From assembly GCF_024679245.1 (NCBI RefSeq), contig NC_090179.1, positions 1,151,501 through 1,215,500 on the forward strand: a stretch of DNA of 64,000 bases. The letters are read 5' to 3'. Source of the stretch: Pseudorasbora parva (Eukaryota; Chordata; Actinopteri; Cypriniformes; Gobionidae). The position numbers and the translations under genes are program-made. Below, piece by piece: positions 23,682 through 35,515 of this stretch. The notes under the pieces were generated by a model. The model made no database searches, was not told the origin of the DNA, and was given only the letters and a program-made list of their open reading frames with translations. The first letter of the stretch is position 1; every line of letters begins with the position of its first letter.

Positions 23682-24352
23682 AAAAAGTGCAATAAACCAA
23701 GCAGAGTCTCATCTGCCATTCCCTTTAAAAGCCAGTTGTGCTCACACCATGGAGGATTCACTCTTTACATGAGAGCGGAAAAACTGAACGCTTCTCCGGA
23801 GAGGAATCCTTTTATTTTTTTTATATAAAAATGTGTGTGTGGTGCTGTGCTCATATTACTAACACACCCTTTAAATAACACTGAAATACTGCACTATTGA
23901 CTTTAGAGCAGGTGTGTGTTGGTCAATGGTCAGTGGTTTTCAGTTCCTCACAATATCACAGCTCAAACAATGCTCCTGAACGCTCCTGGTTTAGACCAGA
24001 CGCCCATGGGGGAACACACACACACACACACACTCTGATGGGTGAACAGATGAGCCAGTGTATTTGATATTTAAACTACGTGGAGTTGGATGTGAACATG
24101 AGAACTGTGTTGCGCTGAGACTAGCAGAAAAACACTTACGTTACGCGCGGCATCACATTGGACCGGGTGTATGATAGGGCCCTACGTAAGCTGAAAATTG
24201 TATTTTTATTTTATAATCATACATCTTATTTGCTCTGAACTTTAATTATTTGAGTAAGCTAATTCATACATTTTTAGTAGTGGAAACTTGGCTAGTTCAA
24301 TAGTTCAATAAATGCCACCTTACTAATTGGTGACAATGCTTTGATAGCGTTA
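23682..24352. other. Non-coding stretch
   Basis: No gene or complete element is recognised. A short (CA)n run is at about 24016-24034. Confidence 0.5.
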
Positions 24353-24986
24353 AGCCTTGTTTATACTCGATGCGTCCGCATGAGCGCGAGGGTGCGCGCG
24401 GCAAAAATGACGTGCGTGTTGGGTCCGCAAGGCCCCATTTCACCTGGCGGTGTGCAGCGCATTTTTTGTAACTCCACGCGCAGCTCCGCATCCGAAGATG
24501 AACGAGTTCTCGGCGAATCTAGCCGAGCATGACGTCTCATCACACCGGCCCCCAGTTTGCACATACAAATGAGGTGCTTATATTTACTGAATGAGCCTAC
24601 AAAAGCAGAAATAAGCCATTTTAAATAAAGATCCGTGTTTAACCAAATAAATAAATAAATCACGACACTAAAGTTTAGTGAAATTAGAAATATTTAAGAG
24701 ATCGTTAATCTAGTAGTGCATGTTTTGTTCTCATGTCACAAGTAATGATATCAAGCAAAGGTTTACTGAGTTTTACACGATTCTTTTGTAGTGTGGTTTT
24801 TGGTGAAATGTACTAAAATAAATATCATCACCTGTGCACTCGATGCCTTTTCCTAATGGTTTATAGAACAATTAATCCGAAACGCCCTCTGTCGCACAAT
24901 GGCGAGCGCGGCGAGTATAAACGCCTCGTCCGTTTGGAGAGGAGCGCGCGCAGTCAGCGGAGACAGGCGAAAGTATTAACAAGGCT
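24353..24986. mobile_element. Harbinger-like MITE with TTA target duplication
   Basis: The left end AGCCTTGTTTATACTCG and the reverse complement of the right end, AGCCTTGTTAATACTTT, form an imperfect inverted repeat of about 16 bp. TTA flanks both sides (24350-24352 and 24987-24989), which is the PIF/Harbinger signature. The 634-bp interior is GC-rich with many GCGCG words and no transposase. Confidence 0.75.
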
Positions 24987-25222
24987 TTAGTATAGCACTT
25001 GCTGAATGAGGACAGCAATATAAAACATTTAACATAAATCACATGATAGAAACCCTTTTGAGTGTCATGGAAAAGCATGCTGGAAAATAGATTGTTTGTC
25101 TAAACTAAAAGAAACAAGGAAAAGAAAATTCTAAATACTCATTAAAGGTAATTTGATTGAAGTCATTTGTTTAATTTGAGTTGGCTCTACTCAAGCCAAT
25201 GCATTCTTTTGAGCCTTAGGGT

Positions 25223-25560
25223 TTACAGTGTGCCTGTGATGCCCGATTCAGAGAGGTTGGCCATCAGGATCAGGTGGTTAACGGTGTCAAAGGCCACAGA
25301 AAGGTCCAGCAGAATACGAACAGATGACGTTGAGTTGGCCCTTGCCAGCCGTAGAGTTTCTGAAATGGTCAGTAGGGCGGTCTCAGTGGAGGGTCCACTT
25401 CTGAAGCCAGACTGGTTGGCATCAAGTAGGTTGTTCTGTGAAAGAAAAGCTGAGAGCTGATCGAACACCACTCTTTCAAGCGTTAGAAAAGAGACTGAGC
25501 TGTAATTTTCAACTGCTGTAGGGTTAAGTGTGGGCTTTTTGAGGAGTGGAGTTAGCTGAG
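25223..25560 (-). pseudogene. LINE (L2-type) reverse transcriptase fragment
   Basis: The minus-strand frame at 25471-25223 contains NLLDANQSGFRSGPSTETAL, then LLDLSVAFDTVNH. This is the conserved block of L2/CR1-clade non-LTR reverse transcriptases that includes the first catalytic Asp (AFDTV). Upstream, SFLTLER-like residues continue to about 25560 in disrupted frames. The YADD region and the endonuclease are absent. It is a 5'-truncated and internally broken dead copy. Confidence 0.85.
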
Positions 25561-25922
25561 CCGAGAACGAGAACGAGAGCGAGTAGTAATGTTGGAGAGA
25601 TCTCCTATAATAGATGGGAGGGGATTGGGTCTAATGGACCGAAATAAGATCACATAATAGACCCGTTTGGAGCAGACATCACAGTTACGTCACTTGACAT
25701 TATGCACTTTGTCTTTGACCATTATGACCACCAATGCAGTGATTTAACAGATTTGCGTCTGTTGGTTTATGTTGGTTAGGTAAGTTCAGTGATGAGTAGT
25801 GGTTTGGTTAGTAGGCAGCACCGCAGACACCAAAAATAGCACACGTTCAATATTGATTCAGTTCTTAACAGGAGCTAGAGGGGGACACACACATGTTACG
25901 CTGCCTTTCATTATCCCCCCCC

Positions 25923-25966
<44 letters not shown>

Positions 25967-26244
25967 GGTTTCTTGCTTGACAAGAAACACATTTGATCTG
26001 TAGTGTGAATGATCTGAGAAGTGTGTCCTACTCCATCTGTCTCACGGGGTCAGCAGGGGTTCTCTGAAGACACAAGTCAAATTCTCTTGATCCTACACAA
26101 TATAACCACTCAACCATATCAGCATGATCCAACATGAACATCCTGTCTGGAGTTTAAAATCAACACGCAATTCACAACCTTTTTATGTTCTCAATGCATG
26201 TTCTTGGTCTTATTGTATAAACACACACACAAACACACACACGT
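25561..26244. other. Non-coding stretch with simple repeats
   Basis: No gene is recognised. A poly-C tract followed by a (CT)n tract lies at 25915-25964. Confidence 0.5.
25915..25964. repeat. Poly-C / (CT)n microsatellite
   Basis: About 19 C residues are followed by about 15 CT dinucleotides. Length is likely polymorphic. Confidence 0.95.
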
Positions 26245-26715
26245 ACGCTACCAGTCAGAGTTTGGAAACGGTAAGGTATTTGAAAGTAGTCTCTTAATCT
26301 CACCAAGGCTGTATTTATTTGATCAAAAATACATCAAAAACAGTAATATTGTGAAATATTTGTATTCTTTTTTTTATTTGCAATTTATTTCTGTGATTCA
26401 AACCTGAAATTTCCGCATCATTACTCCAGTCTTCAGCGTCACATGATCCTTTAGAAATCAATATGCTGATTTGCTGCTCAAGAAGCATTTATGATTATTA
26501 CCAATGTTGAAAACAGTTCTGTAATTTATTTTTATTTTACTGAATTGATAGAAAGTTCAAAAGAACAGCATTCATGTATCTGAAATATAAAGCTTTTGCA
26601 ACATTGCACTATATTCAAATGTTTTGGGTCAGTAAGAATTTTTTGGGAAAAGAAATGAATACATTTATTCAGAATGGATGCATTAATTGGTCACGTGACA
26701 GTAAAGACATGTATA
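26245..26715 (+). repeat. Common cyprinid interspersed repeat
   Basis: The ordered words CACCAAGGCTGTATTTATT, GATCAAAAATACA, CATTACTCCAGTCTTCAG, GTCACATGATCCTT and ATATGCTGATTTGCTGC match a very abundant zebrafish and carp non-autonomous DNA repeat that I recognise from memory. It has no coding capacity. Confidence 0.7.
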
Positions 26716-28149
26716 ATGTTGATCTGGGAGATGATATGAGCTGAATTAACAGGGTTATGTTTGTAATGTTGAGTTCATATGAACTGAAGCTGAAAGAATG
26801 TCAAGAATGTGCTTAAATTGTATTATTTATCGATAAAAACTAGTAATTAAGTAAAATACAATTTAATAATTTTAATATTTTTTTAAAAAACTGCATTGAT
26901 ATATAATAAATAGAAAATATACAATAAAAATCAAATGATATAAGCTTTCTGAACTAACACAAATAATAATTGTAGGGCTTTGGGTAATTTTGACCCGTGA
27001 GGGAAGGATCTGTACACGTAGTTGGATTATTGGACCTTTTTTTATCGTTTTGAAGCATCAGAGTTTCGGGTGAATCACCTTTCTAAGGATGGGCTGAAAT
27101 CTCTCTTAGGTTTTATTTTAAATATCGATAATTGTCTTCTTTTTTGTGAAGATTAATAAAAGGCCTATGGGTTTGGAATGACGCGAGGGAAAGTACAAGT
27201 TTTTCATTTTTGGGTGAACTATCCCTCAGTAACGTCCGTATGGATTTTGAGGTTCATACTCCTTTATGTAATAAAGTGTTTGCCCTGGCAGGTAGAGGAA
27301 CTGTAGAAGACAAATGGCCGTCAGATGTGCATGGAGACAGCTGAGGTTATGGTGTGCGTGCCACGAGCTCCAGATCTGGAATCAGGCATCGATGAGCTTT
27401 CTGCTGCAGAGATCACACTCACGCTGAAGAATGCAACAGATGCCACTGATACCCCAACACACTGCCCCAGAGACTCCTGGGCTATTTTTAACCCTCAGCA
27501 GACAACATTCAGTCTCTGAGATTGACTAACTCGGACTGAGCTTTCAGCTTGGGTGAACTAGAGCCAGACACTGGCTAATGAAGCAGGCTTAAACTTTGGA
27601 ACGGACACATTGATATTGGTCAAGGAACAGTTCACACAATCATTTTTCACACATGCTGTTATATTTTCCTTGCAACAGTCGTTCATAGAAAGTAGGATGG
27701 GGGAGATCAGGTGAAGGGAAAGACACTGTAAATTAAGGCCATTCACAATTGATTCAGTCAGTGTGACGTCGTCTTGGATGAGTGTGATAACTGTATGAGT
27801 GATTACTGATGCTGATCTCTTTTATTTTCCCAGATAGTCTTTATTCCTCAACCAGTCATTTTGGCATTATGCAAGTTTTCCTAGTTTCTAATATTTACTA
27901 TGTATTTTTAAAGGGTAATTAAACCTTTGTTCAGAGCCTAACTCCACCTACTGGCAATATTTATCAACGTTATCTATGCTCGAAAAGTGGGCAAAGCCCA
28001 GCGGAGACAGAGGGGACGAACTGAGGGCGGGGCGTATTGATTGACAGCTGTCAGACTCGCAAAGATGGATAGTGACTGGAGGGACGCCAGTAGCTTTGCA
28101 ACAGAGCGGTCATCTAAAGTAGAGGACTTTTCTGCCCCGCCTTCACATT
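26716..28149. other. Non-coding stretch; one weak exon candidate
   Basis: No gene is called. A frame at 27325-27519 (64 codons, containing ESGIDELSAAEITLTL) follows a TTTGCCCTGGCAG acceptor-like site at 27281-27293 and has more even composition than its surroundings. I recognise no family and see no donor that clearly ends an exon. Confidence 0.4.
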
Positions 28150-28335
28150 GAAATGGTAAAGCATTGCAATATACAACAACATGTGATCATGCGATTGTGA
28201 GTTCGATCCCAGGGAACACACACACGTGCTCATAAAGTGTGTATGATCTATAAATAACTGGGTAGCTTTAGGGATGGGGTGGGTGTAGTTGTAAGTCAAA
28301 AAAAATATTTTTGCTAAATGGAAATATGACAAATG
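28150..28335 (+). repeat. tRNA-derived SINE
   Basis: The head contains TGGTAAAGCATTGCAA, then GTGAGTTCGATCCCAGG, an RNA polymerase III B-box-like word. AACACACAC and a variable body follow, with a degenerate TGCTAAATGGAAAT tail. This order matches HE1-like tRNA SINEs of cyprinids. A reverse-oriented relative lies at 52225-52337. Confidence 0.65.
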
Positions 28336-29356
28336 GTGGTAAAAAGTCCACACACTGCATTAAAATGAACACGCATTTTGATTGGTAAAGACAGTCATAT
28401 GTCATTTTTATGACGTCAGACGTAACACGACACTGTCATTATTTTTACGACGGCTAGAAGGCGCATGACTTTAAAACGTCAGTATAGATCGTAATAAGGT
28501 GCTTGAAAAATTACTTATAGAGTCTGTTTTTTTTCGAGGACAGTTTGCATGAGAGAGATGAACGAACGCTGAGTGGTACTTTATACTTTCAACAGTGTCA
28601 AAAATATGAAATAAAGAATAGCTATGTTCTTGTATGAGGGTGCAATGCTTTAAAAGCTGACCTGCGGTATCTTCACGGTGAAGTGTTTGACTCAGGCGGT
28701 CTGTGGGATCGTTGTTATTTTCAAAGGCGATAGCAATGCGCTTCATATCTGAACCGCTGAGATACATATAACAAACAGCGATAAACCATTACCAGATTTG
28801 CATTTATCTGTTTTTGAAAATGCTTTTTGCGCCACTCACTGGACATTTCACTCCACGTGTCAAGAAATGTGCACCGTAATATCGTTTTGTAGTAATGTGG
28901 CCCACTTTTGAATCGAGGTTTTGTTCCTCCCTCATGCTCGACTGCAGATTTGTGCAACCTTCTAATCTTCTAAAGCTCATGCCATTGTGACTCCAGCTCG
29001 TGCCGTGATGGATGTGATCAGACGGGTCAGAGCTCACTGTGTGTCTCAGCTGTGCCGGCGTCCCTCGCACCTTCACACTTACAAATTGTCTCAGTCACCT
29101 GTTTCCTAGGAAACCCTCTACTGTGATGACACATCTATTTTTCTAGCAGGGTTGCCTGGTTACAGTAGCATCTGTGAGCGGCTTGTGCGATGACTGACTA
29201 ACAGCACCCTATCGCCGCTGAGACACAAGCAGATGCTTCGTCCCTTTCAATAAATTTGACATCATACTAGATTTTCCTAAAGCAAATGTGAGTGTTGTTA
29301 GCCTGTGCAGATTTCATCATCATAATGCTGGGCTTTTGTTTGGTAGTTAAACCGTA
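28336..29356. other. Non-coding stretch
   Basis: No gene is recognised. Overlapping minus-strand frames at 28471-29076 (78-98 codons) show no domain I can name. Confidence 0.5.
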
Positions 29357-29504
29357 GCACTTTATTTTACAGTCCTGTTCCCCATGTACATACTATGTAA
29401 TTAACTAATAGTACCTAAGTAGTACCTAATCTTAACAAACATATATTACCCAGTACTTCCAGGTAAGTACACTGTAAGTACATGTACTGTAAAATAAAGT
29501 GTAA
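29357..29504. mobile_element. Short MITE with CACTTTATTTTACAGT ends
   Basis: The left end GCACTTTATTTTACAGT and the right end ACTGTAAAATAAAGTGT are inverted repeats around about 115 bp rich in GTACATACTATGTAA words. Related copies occur at 50511-50684 and, as a fragment, near 37893. Confidence 0.75.
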
Positions 29505-30129
29505 CCTGCTAAGAGTTCTCTCCATTGAATATATTCAGTAATTGTGTTGCTTGGCCTTGGCAGGCACCATTAATGCAAGCCTGTTCAATAGTCAGAAGTG
29601 TTTCCTCCTACAGAAGATTGTACGAAAGCGCTTCAGGAGATTCCAGCTGATGTGTGGAGCGTAACACTGATCTGCTGAGTGTGAATGTGAGTTGATGCAG
29701 TTTAGCAGAGGAGGAGAGAACATAGTGAAACATATACGGATTTATCAAGGGTTTCTTTGTTAACAGATAAGTCTTGCTTCTGGGAGTGGGAGTGCTTGAG
29801 AAATTGTTTAAGAATATCTCTTGCTCCTCGTTGCTTCACGGTGGCCTGTTACAGGCATCATTGATGAATACATGTGACTGGATATTCATCCAAAAGCATA
29901 ATCTATATTAGAGTCAATAACATGGTGTTTCAATTCTTGTGTCCAAAGCATATTCATAATATTAAAAAATGACTATTAGTAGATAGTAAAGAGTATTCTT
30001 TATAAATAATTAATCGTTAAGAAACTATTGAGCTCAAAAATCCCAAAATATCATTATTGGTTAAAATCTGAATACAAAACTAAGACAAAAATGTATAAAG
30101 TAAATATGAATGCAATATTTAAAATCTAC
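29505..30129. other. Non-coding stretch
   Basis: AT-rich sequence without recognisable genes or element ends. Confidence 0.5.
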
Positions 30130-30991
30130 GGTGCATTTTTTCACATTTTATGTTACAGCCTTATTCCAAAATGGATTAAATTCATTCTTTTTTCCCTAAA
30201 TTCTACAAACACTACATGTCTCAATACTTTGTTGAAGCAAATTTTGCACCAATTACAGCCTCAAGTCTTTTTGAGTTTGATACTAGAAGCTTGGCACACC
30301 TATTTTTGGGAAGTTTCTCCCATTCTCCTTTGCAGGACCTCTCAAGCTCCATCAGGTTAGATGGGTAGCATCAGTGCACAGCCATTTTCAGATCTCTCCA
30401 GAGATGTTCAATCGGGTTTAAGTCTGGTCTCTGGCTGGGCCACTCAAGGACATTCGCAGAGTTGTCCTGTTGGAAGATGAACCTTCACCCCAGTCTGAGG
30501 TCTAGAGCAGCTCTGGAGCAGATTTTCATCACGGATGTCTCTGTTAATTGTTGCATTAATCTTTCCCTCGATCTTGACTAGTCTTCCAGTTCCTGTTACT
30601 GAAAACACCCCCACAGCATGATGCTGCCACCACCATGCTTCACTGTAGGGATGGGATTTGCCAAGTGATGAGTGGTGCCTGGTTTCCTCCAGACATGACA
30701 CTTGCCATTTAGGCCAAAAAGTTCAATCTTTGTTTCATCAGATCAGATTATTTTGTTTCTCATGATCTGAGCGTCCTTCAGGTGCCTTTTGGCAAACTCC
30801 AGGCGGGCTGTCATTTGCTGTGTGGCCACTCTACCATACTGGCATAATTGGTGGAGTGCTGCAGAGATAGTTTTTCTTCTGGAAGTTTCTCTCTCCACAG
30901 AGAAAAGCTGGAGCTTTGTCAGAGTAACCATCTGGTTCTTGGTCACCTCCCTGACTAAGGCCCTTCTTCCCTGATTGCTCAGTTTGGCTGG
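30130..30991 (-). pseudogene. Decayed Tc1-like transposase
   Basis: Minus-strand pieces read, in order, TKNQMVTLTKLQLF, QYGRVATQQMTARLEFAKRH, a segment equivalent to [29 protein letters not shown] in shifted frame, [20 protein letters not shown] and ENLLQS, then EVLQRRMGETSQK. This is the order of a Tc1-family transposase from helix-turn-helix linker to C-terminus. Several stops and frameshifts break it, and the region expected to hold the second Asp and the Glu is scrambled. The side that should carry the N-terminus stops abruptly at about 30990, where the 80-bp array begins. It is unrelated in sequence to the Tc1 copy at 13544. Confidence 0.8.
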
Positions 30992-33900
30992 GCAATTATT
31001 GAATAGAAATATTTGAATATTCGAATAGGCGTGGGCGGACCTGGACCCTCAGGCGAAGGCATAGGCAGCCATGGCGGTAAAGGCAGTTCAAGTGGTCATG
31101 GCGGTGTGGCCTTCGTGGCCACACCTGTGAACAATGATTAACTAATAAACCAATGACAACATGACACAGGAACATGTGACAGGAAGACATGAGGGCATGG
31201 AGTCACATGATGAACACATGACAAAACCAGGAATTGCATGAAAAAACATGACAGTGAACATGAAAACCTCAAAACATGAAACATGAAACATGAACCCAAC
31301 ACCAAACACCCTGTGACACATCGCGCCGGAGACGGGCTTATTGAGGATGACGCGTCGATTACACAAGAATATGAATATTCGGAAAATCAGTCATTGCGCC
31401 GGAGACGGGTTTATTGAGGATGACGTGTCGAGTAAACAATTATTGAATAGGAATATTCTAAAGATCGGGGTCATCGCGCCGGAGACGGGTTTATTTAGGA
31501 TGATGTGTCGAGTAAACAATTATTGAATAGGAATATTCTAAAGATTGGGGTCATCGCGCCGGAGACGGGTTTATTTAGGATGATGTGTCGAGTAAACAAT
31601 TATTGAATAGGAATATTCTAAAGTTCGGAGTCATCACGTCAGAGACGGGTTTATTGAGGATAATGTCTAGAGTAAACAATTATTGAATAGGAATATTCTA
31701 AAGTTCAGAGTCATTGCACCAGAGACGGGTTTGTTGAGGATAATGTGTCGAGTAAACAATTATTGAATAGGAATATTCTAAAGTTCAGAGTCATTGCACC
31801 AGAGACGGGTTTATTGAGGATGACGTGTCGAGTAAACAATTATTGAATAGGAATATTCGAAAGATTGGAGTCATCGCACCAGAGACGGGTTTATTGAGGA
31901 TAATGTGTCGAGTAAACAATTATTGAATAGGAATATTCGAAAGATTGGAGTCATCGCACCAGAGACGGGTTTATTGAGGATAATGTGTCGAGTAAACAAT
32001 TATTGAATAGGAATATTCGAAAGATTGGAGTCATCGCACCAGAGACGGGTTTATTGAGAATGATGTGTCGAGTAAACAATTATTGAATAGGAATATTCTA
32101 AAGTTCAGAGTCATTGCACCAGAGACAGGTTTATTGAGGAAAATGTGTCGAGTAAACAATTATTGAATAGGAATATTCGAAAGATTGGAGTCATCGCACC
32201 AGAGACGGGTTTATTGAGGATAATGTGTCGAGTAAACAATTATTGAATAGGAATATTCGAAAGATTGGAGTCATCGCACCAGAGACGGGTTTATTGAGGA
32301 TAATGTGTCGAGTAAACAATTATTGAATAGGAATATTCGAAAGATTGGAGTCATCGCACCAGAGACGGGTTTATTGAGGATGATGTGTCGAGTAAACAAT
32401 TATTGAATAGGAATATTCGAAAGATTGGAGTCATCGCACCAGAGACGGGTTTATTGAGGATAATGTGTCGAGTAAACAATTATTGAATAAGAATATTCTA
32501 AAGTTCAGAGTCATTGCACCAGAGACGGGTTTATTGAGGATAATGTGTCGAGTAAACAATTATTGAATAAGAATATTCTTAAGTTCAGAGTCATTGCACC
32601 AGAGACAGGTTTATTGAGGATAATGTGTCGAGTAAACAATTATTGAATAGGAATATTCGAAAGATTGGAGTCATCGCACCAGAGACGGGTTTATTGAGGA
32701 TAATGTGTCGAGTAAACAATTATTGAATAAGAATATTCTAAAGTTCAGAGTCATTGCACCAGAGACGGGTTTATTGAGGATAATGTGTCGAGTAAACAAT
32801 TATTGAATAGGAATATTCGAAAGATTGGAGTCATCGCACCAGAGACGGGTTTATTGAGGATAATGTGTCGAGTAAACAATTATTGAATAGGAATATTCGA
32901 AAGATTGGAGTCATCGCACCAGAGACGGGTTTATTGAGAATGATGTGTCGAGTAAACAACTATTGAATAGGAATATTCGAAAGATTGGAGTCATCGCACC
33001 AGAGACGGGTTTATTGAGGATAATGTGTCGAGTAAACAATTATTGAATAAGAATATTCTAAAGTTCAGAGTCATTGCACCAGAGATGGGTTTATTGAGGA
33101 TAATGTGTCGAGTAAACAATTATTGAATAGGAATATTCGAAAGATTGGAGTCATCGCACCAGAGACGGGTTTATTGAGGATGATGTGTCGAGTAAACAAT
33201 TATTGAATAGGAATATTCGAAAGATTGGAGTCATCGCACCAGAGACGGGTTTATTGAGGATAATGTGTCGAGTAAACAATTATTGAATAGGAATATTCGA
33301 AAGATTGGAGTCATCGCACCAGAGACGGGTTTATTGAGGATAATGTGTCGAGTAAACAATTATTGAATAGGAATATTCAAAAGATTGGAGTCATCGCACC
33401 AGAGACGGGTTTATTGAGAATGATGTGTCGAGTAAACAATTATTGAATAGGAATATTCTAAAGTTCAGAGTCATTGCACCAGAGACGGGTTTGTTGAGGA
33501 TAATGTGTCGAGTAAACAATTATTGAATAGGAATATTCTAAAGTTCAGAGTCATTGCACCAGAGACGGGTTTATTGAGGATGATGTGTCGAGTAAACAAT
33601 TATTGAATAGGAATATTCGAAAGATTGGAGTCATCGCACCAGAGACGGGTTTATTGAGGATAATGTGTCGAGTAAACAATTATTGAATAGGAATATTCGA
33701 AAGATTGGAGTCATCGCACCAGAGACGGGTTTATTGAGGATGACGTGTCGAGTAAACAATTATTGAATAGGAATATTCGAAAGATTGGAGTCATCGCACC
33801 AGAGACGGGTTTATTGAGAATGATGTGTCGAGTAAACAATTATTGAATAGGAATATTCTAAAGTTCAGAGTCATTGCACCAGAGACAGGTTTATTGAGGA

Positions 33901-34470
33901 AAATATGTCGAGTAAACAATTATTGAATAGGAATATTCGAAAGATTGGAGTCATCGCACCAGAGACGGGTTTATTGAGGATAATGTGTCGAGTAAACAAT
34001 TATTGAATAGGAATATTCGAAAGATTGGAGTCATCGCACCAGAGACGGGTTTATTGAGGATAATGTGTCGAGTAAACAATTATTGAATAGGAATATTCGA
34101 AAGATTGGAGTCATCGCACCAGAGACGGGTTTATTGAGGATAATGTGTCGAGTAAACAATTATTGAATAGGAATATTCGAAAGATTGGAGTCATCGCACC
34201 AGAGACGGGTTTATTGAGGATGATGTGTCGAGTAAACAATTATTGAATAGGAATATACGAAAAATCAGAGTTGTCACGCAAGAGACGGGTTTACTGAGGA
34301 TGATGCGTCAATTACACAAGAATATGAATATTTGAAGGGTCAGAGTCATTGCGCCGGAGACGGGTTTATTGAGGCTGACGTTTCAGGTAAACAATTATTG
34401 AATATGAATATTCGAAAGATCGGAGTCATCGCGCCGGAGAAGGGTTTATTGAGGATGACGTATCGGTGAG
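30992..34470. repeat. 80-bp minisatellite, about 39 copies
   Basis: The unit comprises AAGATTGGAGTCATCGCACC, AGAGACGGGTTTATTGAGGA, TAATGTGTCGAGTAAACAAT and TATTGAATAGGAATATTCGA. Two monomer types alternate irregularly, CGAAAGATTGGAGTCATCG and CTAAAGTTCAGAGTCATTG. The core is very homogeneous while both edges (31320-31480 and 34250-34470) hold divergent units with GATTACACAAGAATATG-type variants. A single partial unit at 30992-31026 is separated from the rest by about 290 bp of LTR-like sequence. Confidence 0.95.
31027..31319. other. Non-satellite segment near the left edge of the 80-bp array
   Basis: It contains GTGGGCGGACCTGGACCC, GGCCACACCTGTGAAC and a run of ACATGA/CATGAAAC words ending CCCTGTGACACA. 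The style resembles leader or LTR sequence of fish Gypsy elements, but there is no LTR pair or coding part. It interrupts the satellite or marks its original non-repeated neighbour. Confidence 0.4.
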
Positions 34471-35515
34471 GCAAACTCAGAGGAGACACCAATTGACACG
34501 GCTCAGCAGACACTCCAGGGATGTGCTGGTCATGTTCCAGAGTTTAGGAGCTAAATAGGAAAAGGATCGACCACCTGCAGTTGATTTAGATATTCTAGGT
34601 ATTGACAATGACACAGGCAATTCATTTAGCCCATATTTGTGTTAGATTCATAGACTGTAAAAAAATATGGACGTAGTGTCCGTGACGTCACCCATAGGAT
34701 TCCGATAAGCCGTTCAGAAGCTTAAAGTAGGGGCGAGCTGGGCGTCGCCATCTTGCGAGCGAGTCATCGCGTGTCACTCCCGCATAACAGAAAATGGGCA
34801 AAGAGGTGGGATGTGGGCGGAGCTTAGGTGACAATGACTATAGACGGAGGATAAATGGCAATCCACCTGTCACTCAAGGTGGCCACGCCCTTAATTATGC
34901 AGAACTTTAAGGCTTTATATATAACGTAAACTAATGAGTTATAAAAAATTCATCCTCCTCACAGTTGTCATGAAGGTCAAAATTAGCCGTATAGGCCAAA
35001 ACCACCATTTGTCCCAGAGTGTAAACATGTTTTTTTTTTCTGCTGTAAAGTTGAGAATTTTAACATGGGGCTCAATGAGATTCTGCTCTCTTCTGGAGCC
35101 TGTCCCTAGTGGCCAGTTGAGGAATTACAGTTTACATTGCGTCCGTATTGGCTTCAAGAGAGATCGCGGGAGGTTGCCATTTGGTTAGATTACACAGATC
35201 TGTTTTTGTTTTTTTTGCGTTTAGGATTAAACAAGTCTTATTTATTTTATTGAACAACATGTTTAAACATTTTCCAGCTTTTTTTTTTTTTTTTTTTTTT
35301 GATGTGGTTCTGAATTTTGAGTTATCAGTCAAGTTTGTCCATTTAGGGCTACCGTAGACACATGATGGCACAAAATGGTGGCTTCACTGTAAGGGACCTG
35401 CGGTGTGTGTAAATAGAAACGGCAACAGTCTTTATACACCACTGAAAACATAGTTATGTATTATATTGCATTTCTCTCAATAGATCCTCATAAATAACAC
35501 ACACTGCACCTTTAA
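34471..35515. repeat. Mixed dispersed-repeat fragments
   Basis: At 34649-34760 the words GACTGTAAAAAAATATGG, then CCGTGACGTCACCCATAGG belong to a common fish dispersed element. The right part ends CACACTGCACC then TTTAAA (35501-35514), so its reverse complement starts TTTAAAGGTGCAGTGTGTG, a TTAA-type MITE terminus related to the ends of the element at 3694. The matching left end was not located. A 22-bp poly-T tract is at about 35279-35300. Confidence 0.5.
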
